Shown here: positions 62,101 through 64,000 of the stretch, piece after piece
How the letters are laid out: each line of letters starts with the position of its first letter
Position numbering within the stretch: position 1 is the first letter of the stretch
From: Phoronis australis
Lineage: Eukaryota; Phoronida; Phoronidae
Assembly: GCA_002633005.1 (NCBI GenBank)
Contig: NMRA01000461.1
Span: 232,864-296,863, forward strand
Length of the DNA stretch: 64,000 nucleotides
Reading direction: 5' to 3'
The notes under the pieces: model-generated
Seen by the model: the letters and a program-made list of their open reading frames with translations, nothing else
Database searches by the model: none
What the model was told of the DNA's origin: nothing
Position numbers and translations under genes: made by a program

Positions 62101-62561
62101 ACGTTGTTAAACAAAGTTAAGAATAACATTGAAAACCCAGGTTCTCCACGAATATATGTAATAATGCCAGACAGTTCTGAGATGCAAACGCAGTTTTAAC
62201 GGTGGCAAACACCAATACCACACGACCGAAAATCTTTACCACGCATGAAACATTCTTACTTCAAAATCAGAACTCAAACCACAGACAAACCGGTACTCGT
62301 TACAAGGAGGAAACAAGTAGTGTTAAGTTGCCAGCAGAGACTCTGTCTCTCACCTTGGTCACTTACATTGGATATTGTAGCTGCAGCGCTCAAATTGTCA
62401 CAATCTCCAAGTACATTGAACAACATTGTGATGACTATGCGCTAACTATCACTACCTTCTTGTTGCAGGTGGTGTTCGAAGCTGAACGGGGGTGGGGTTA
62501 CAGATCTGATATAGCACTCGACTTGATTCAGATCCATACTGCGTCATCATGCCCTAAATGA
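41031..62561 (+). CDS. Gene B: MAM-MAM protein, tandem paralog of gene A (5' incomplete)
   Basis: Seven exons (41031-41119, 45605-45731, 49185-49363, 50458-50628, 55242-55371, 61066-61250, 62469-62561) give 323 codons in one frame. The first six have exactly the lengths of the gene A exons (89, 127, 179, 171, 130, 185) and the last is one codon longer. All splice sites are usable and there are no stops, so it looks intact. Similarity to gene A is high in exons and still visible in introns. The MAM region begins in phase 1, so an upstream exon is needed; no convincing CUB exon exists. Introns are longer than in gene A because of transposon insertions. Inferred role: secreted or surface recognition protein like gene A. 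Confidence 0.82.
41187..43993. mobile_element. 2.8-kb TA-flanked DNA element in gene B intron
   Basis: Left end CGCCGTAAAACGTAAC and right end (inverse) CACCGTAAAAAGTAAC, each next to a TA dinucleotide, suggest a TA target-site duplication. Subterminal GTAAAATGTAACA-like words are repeated several times in both orientations near each end. Gene A has no such insert after its matching exon. The interior aligns with 35,225-37,708; open frames are short. TA target sites are typical of the Tc1/mariner group, but no transposase is recognised. Confidence 0.65.
43994..45604. other. Gene B intron (right part), no gene recognised
   Basis: Aligns in blocks with 5,300-5,540 and 7,500-8,095 of gene A. 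Nothing else was recognised. Confidence 0.5.
45605..45731 (+). CDS. Gene B exon: MAM1 second segment
   Basis: Acceptor CCTTTCCAG, donor GCAC|GTAAGT; phase 0 in, phase 1 out. It encodes TGPSGGDQGTPYIYAEV. The preceding intron bases are also nearly identical to gene A. Confidence 0.9.
45905..47606. mobile_element. 1.9-kb element family, copy 3 (left-truncated, in gene B intron)
   Basis: Matches 30,085-31,580 and ends at the same point (CTCCGCTATT); the next base resumes sequence shared with gene A at about 8,949. Gene A lacks it, so it inserted after the duplication. It carries a nested 154-bp MITE at 47,137-47,290. Confidence 0.65.
47137..47290 (+). mobile_element. GTTCAGTA-type MITE, nested copy (154 bp)
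   Basis: Inserted in the larger repeat: the other two copies of that repeat read TTCAGGACTG (31,270) and TTCAGGATTG (about 226) without a break. The ends carry GCGTTCAGTAGACGCTA and TAGCGTTACTGAACGGGAGG. The length equals the copy at 14,442-14,595. Confidence 0.75.
47607..49184. other. Gene B intron, no gene recognised
   Basis: The part from 47,607 to 47,760 aligns with 8,955-9,110 and the part near 48,990-49,180 with 9,440-9,700 of gene A. No domain is seen in the small open frames. Confidence 0.5.
49185..49363 (+). CDS. Gene B exon: MAM1 third segment
   Basis: Acceptor TTTTCAG; phase 1 in, phase 0 out at AAG|GTAGAT. It encodes YSFSFKWHMFG and GKLRLSMV. As in gene A, the cysteine expected in this strand is missing, and the donor lacks G at +5. 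Read-through would add seven codons to a TAA stop. Confidence 0.88.
49761..49923. mobile_element. AATTGACC-type MITE, copy a
   Basis: Contains the family marks CTTGCGTAATGGCGACTAAC, GTTTTACCCGGC and GTTAAGCCGTCACTCAAA. Copies: 52,627-52,802, 57,999-58,177, and a split copy around 59,491-60,917. Confidence 0.6.
50095..50243 (-). mobile_element. GTTCAGTA-type MITE, copy 4
   Basis: Left CCCGTTCAGTAACGCTAGGA, right CCTAGTGTTATTGAAAACATG. Internal TAGCTAGGTCCTAGCGTAGG is as in the other copies. Lies in the gene B intron before 50,458. Confidence 0.7.
50458..50628 (+). CDS. Gene B exon: MAM1 end plus MAM2 start
   Basis: Acceptor TGTTACAG, donor AGT|GTGAGT; phase 0 both sides. It encodes GDIALDTFVMKK and then SCDFENDRLCSY. 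The last MAM1 cysteine is missing as in gene A. Confidence 0.9.
51273..51473 (+). other. Intronic ORF, partner of 12,315-12,557 (unknown)
   Basis: The frame from 51,309 on matches the gene A intronic ORF codon by codon, with three-base gaps and several purely synonymous differences. Upstream similarity also exists but is interrupted by a stop and a frame change here, so the unit is partly decayed or begins at this point. Product unknown. Confidence 0.3.
52627..52802. mobile_element. AATTGACC-type MITE, copy b
   Basis: Shares ATGACGACTAACAAATGATG, GTTTTACCCGGCAGCGTGTT and GTCACTCAAAGTCCTG with the other copies. Lies in the gene B intron between 50,628 and 55,242. Confidence 0.6.
53198..54606 (-). 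mobile_element. Kolobok-like foldback transposon with THAP remnant, copy 1
   Basis: Flanked by TTAA at 53,194-53,197 and 54,607-54,610. Gene A has one TTTAA at the matching place (about 13,952), an empty site. The left end starts AGAGGGAGGCAACC, matching the other copy. The minus strand near 54,345-54,165 carries a broken THAP frame. TTAA targets plus THAP-domain proteins are known for the Kolobok superfamily; that assignment is inference. Confidence 0.7.
54165..54345 (-). pseudogene. THAP zinc-finger remnant (copy 1)
   Basis: Minus-strand pieces in different frames read ACQGCAHCRL (first zinc ligands), RFPKDGTLRR (the FPKD box) and GNHFLPLDY (the C-x2-H-F region with the Cys changed). The order and spacing follow the THAP domain, a C2CH DNA-binding finger found in P-element and Kolobok proteins. 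Frameshifts and the lost cysteine make it non-functional. Confidence 0.6.
54762..55030. repeat. Degenerate GTCCGTGA/GTGTTT minisatellite
   Basis: Words such as GAGTCCCTGACCCGTG, GTGAACCGTGTTT, GTGAACGGTGTTT and GTCCGTGACCGTTTTTATGG recur at irregular spacing. Gene A has different sequence between the same flanking blocks (about 14,127-14,290). Confidence 0.55.
55242..55371 (+). CDS. Gene B exon: MAM2 second segment
   Basis: Acceptor TTATTAAAG, donor ACG|GTGAGT; phase 0 in, phase 1 out. It encodes GPTPVAWTGPEAAYNG and FYIYAHA. Confidence 0.9.
55809..56206. repeat. Dispersed repeat, copy 2
   Basis: Near-identical to 5,811-6,206; see that entry. Confidence 0.7.
56285..57430. repeat. Tandem array of about 433-bp units
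   Basis: The block ATGACCTTTGCAC...CCGGTGCA recurs at about 56,338, 56,771 and 57,205, a period of about 433 bases, with the intervening sequence also similar. Each unit has several TGACC words in CACCTAATGACCCC / CACTAAATGACCTG contexts. The array ends in a GAAGAAGAATAAG stretch (57,350-57,385) and a short hairpin around CTCTG...CGCAGAG. Unit 3 is partial. It lies in a gene B intron and is absent from gene A. Confidence 0.7.
57999..58177. mobile_element. AATTGACC-type MITE, copy c
   Basis: Ends AATTGACTAGTCGCAAG and (inverse) AATTGACCTATTACCAGG. It interrupts sequence shared with gene A at 14,900-15,260. Confidence 0.65.
59386..59468 (+). repeat. tRNA-Leu(CAA)-like pseudogene or SINE head
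   Basis: Box A is TAGTGGTTAAGGTGC. The anticodon-loop-like CTCAAAT has CAA in the centre. A variable region is followed by box B GGGTTCAAATC and a 3' end TCTGACA as in tRNA-Leu. The anticodon stem has mismatches and the 5' acceptor strand does not pair, so it is not a functional gene. Confidence 0.4.
59552..60881 (-). mobile_element. Kolobok-like foldback transposon with THAP remnant, copy 2
   Basis: Flanked by TTAA at 59,548-59,551 and 60,882-60,885, splitting an AATTGACC-type MITE whose uninterrupted form reads GTTAAGCCGTCACTC. The ends are AGCCGAAGCCAACCTTTTTC and, inverted, AGGCGAGAGCAACCTTTTTT. The inverted arms are about 300 bp each (59,552-59,850 and 60,581-60,881). The 176-codon + strand frame inside (60,050-60,580) is opposite the THAP frame and is not believed to be real. 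Confidence 0.75.
60335..60615 (-). pseudogene. THAP zinc-finger remnant (copy 2)
   Basis: Minus strand from the ATG at 60,615: CCCVPRCAHYRL gives the first two zinc ligands, then LPKDGTLRRTW. In another frame comes RVCGKHFLPSDYD (the second C-x2-H pair), and in a third LKKGTIPSLL (the AVPTLF-like end). All THAP landmarks are present in order but in three frames, so it is broken. The left arm also encodes CCCVLGCTHSRL on the + strand at about 59,821-59,860. Confidence 0.65.
61066..61250 (+). CDS. Gene B exon: MAM2 third segment
   Basis: Acceptor GTCCTAG, donor CAG|GTAGGA; phase 1 in, phase 0 out. It encodes KPFCLTFAYNMHG, GALRIRLV and an IWSAQGD strand. Highly similar to 16,568-16,752. Confidence 0.92.
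61251..62468. other. Gene B last intron, no gene recognised
   Basis: Contains a diverged piece of the 5,811-type repeat at 61,376-61,500. Blocks at 61,660-61,760 and 62,225-62,400 align with gene A. The upstream bases of the last exon happen to be open in its frame. Confidence 0.5.
62469..62561 (+). CDS. Gene B last coding exon: MAM2 end
   Basis: Acceptor TTGTTGCAG, phase 0. It encodes VVFEAERGWGYRSDIALD, then the final cysteine in SSCPK and stop tga. One residue longer than gene A. Confidence 0.92.
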   Translation: MVFEAERGWGYRSDIALDLIQIHTASSCPK

Positions 62562-62678
62562 TTCGACATGACAAGGATTTGCTCATAACCTAGGTCTCGA
62601 TCGAACTTAATAATTGATATTCACGGATAACTTCACACGCAGTTTAAATTAATATGAACTTGTATCTCAGTTTGAGCT

Positions 62679-62684
62679 AATAAA
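62679..62684 (+). terminator. Poly(A) signal of gene B
   Basis: AATAAA about 118 bases after the stop, at the same relative place as the first signal of gene A. Confidence 0.6.
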
Positions 62685-64000
62685 ATCCTGCCTTATCAAT
62701 CCATGTCTCCCTTCATGAGAATCTAAACAAACTTGTTTAATGACAAAGGTTATTTTCTGGGTGATGCTGCTATTATAAAGTGCGTGATAGAACCTATAGC
62801 ATTTACAGTCATCAAGATTGTTTGAGTTCAGGGATGGCAAGGCGCATCGAAACTGAACCAAAGTGAACGGAGAATGAAAATCACAGGGCACATGACTTTG
62901 CGTAACAGTGTCAACAAAAGAACGTTTACGAACTCCATACTCCAGTGAGTAGTACACTACTGTTAGGGCCGTCTCATATTACACGGCAGTAAAACTCTCC
63001 TTAGTTCCGGAGTTAAGAAAGCGCGTGACCTCGCAGGGACAATGGGGGCACAAAACATTTCTCACAGGGGTTTGCCTATCAGAACACACGTCAATGGACT
63101 TGTCACCCATTCTGCACTCTGCATGCAAAGATAGAAAACTTTTGAGTTATTTCACATCACAAGCCCTACAGATGAGCATACAAAATTTATCCTCTCTTGC
63201 ATTTTTGACTCTTTCACTCTCTCTGAAAAAAAGCTTAACTAATAAGTACAGGGGCAAAGAGACATGATCGGCACTTTTCACACCAAAACCACCACTTCCT
63301 TGCCGGTGCTCGACTACAATCCATATTAGATTCCGACAGAAAATTCCCTAGCAATTCCAAAAATGTGGTCCAAAAGTACTGTCAACAAACTATTTTTTGG
63401 CAAATCTGGCTTGTTTATGGGCTACCTCAAATGGCAGCCAATTTCTCAGTTGCTATCCAGCTATGTCCAAATCCAATTTGTAATACTATCACTATAGCGG
63501 GTGTTTTGTCACCCGTCATAGTACCTTATCATTATTGGTTTTCGCTGTAACTTAATTTATATCAAACCTCTCGTACTGTATGTCTATTTTCAACGACTGT
63601 TTCGCACTGTTAACACTCTATAAAGATTGCACCAATGATATTATACATTTCGGTTATATCATTAAACTATCAGGTACATAAGGTGAAATTACATGTACTT
63701 TCGAACGTTGCTTCGTAATCATATCCTAACTGGTGTTGTTGTAATAGATAATTCAACGTGTAAATTGTAAGCGAACTTTTTTTTCGGTCAGCTTTTCAAC
63801 TGGCTTTTGTGAACTGCAATTCGGCCACCGGGATTTACCACCAGTAATTTGCCTACAGAATAGAATCATGTACACTTTAGATACGGGCAACGACAGTGGC
63901 GATTTCATTAGATTTCACTTTCCATTCAGGTAATCTTCAGTAACATAAATTTTAGTATAATGAACAATTAATCCTGCGATTGGCCAGCTCGACCACGTTT
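62685..64000. other. 3' flank of gene B, no gene recognised
   Basis: 62,800-63,020 is similar to the 3' flank of gene A (18,560-18,780); similarity is not evident after that. No gene or repeat was recognised to the end of the window. Confidence 0.5.

Noticed and set aside
62202-62468. Upstream extension of the last gene B exon in an open frame
   Set aside because: A good acceptor at 62,467-62,468 and equality with the gene A exon show that the upstream part is intron.

Overview
The window is animal (metazoan) nuclear DNA, not bacterial. Coding sequence comes as short exons with GT/AG borders, consistent intron phases and long AT-rich introns, and there are many DNA-transposon remnants. The domain types (CUB, MAM) and the very frequent TACATGTA/ACATGTAC words suggest a marine invertebrate, but the species cannot be fixed from this sequence. 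Two single-N characters (28,251 and 38,806), each flanked by the same sequence on both sides, mark unmerged contig joins.

The core is a tandem pair of paralogous genes on the + strand. Gene A (1,443-18,338, 5' end outside the window or not found) has ten recognisable exons. They encode one CUB domain and two MAM domains, 451 codons, ending in taa with two AATAAA signals about 110-130 bases later. Gene B (41,031-62,561) has the seven matching MAM exons, 323 codons; six of the seven are exactly as long as in gene A and the last is one codon longer. Sequence similarity also runs through introns and the 3' flank, so this is a segmental duplication: roughly 3.7-18.8 kb corresponds to 39.8-63.0 kb. 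No clear CUB or signal-peptide exon was found for gene B. These are inferred secreted or cell-surface adhesion/recognition proteins.

The 18.4-39.8 kb interval between the genes has no confidently recognised multi-exon gene. It holds repeats: a 1.9-kb element with inverted ends (29.65-31.58 kb), hAT-like MITEs, a LINE reverse-transcriptase-like fragment (33.66-33.88 kb), and a TA-flanked element block (35.2-37.7 kb) repeated inside gene B at 41.19-43.99 kb. A single-exon ORF for a putative 139-residue secreted cysteine-containing protein lies at 34,956-35,375.

Gene B introns are swollen by insertions that gene A lacks. The best resolved are two foldback elements with TTAA target sites and broken THAP zinc-finger reading frames (53,198-54,606 and 59,552-60,881), which fit the Kolobok superfamily. 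For the first, gene A supplies an empty site with a single TTAA. A 154-bp MITE family is dated in the same way. The most unusual gene-level signals are: the first MAM domain of both paralogs lacks the second cysteine pair; both paralogs have a weak splice donor with an early in-frame stop after the same exon; and an ORF of unknown nature at the same place in the same intron of both genes differs between them by synonymous changes and codon-sized gaps.
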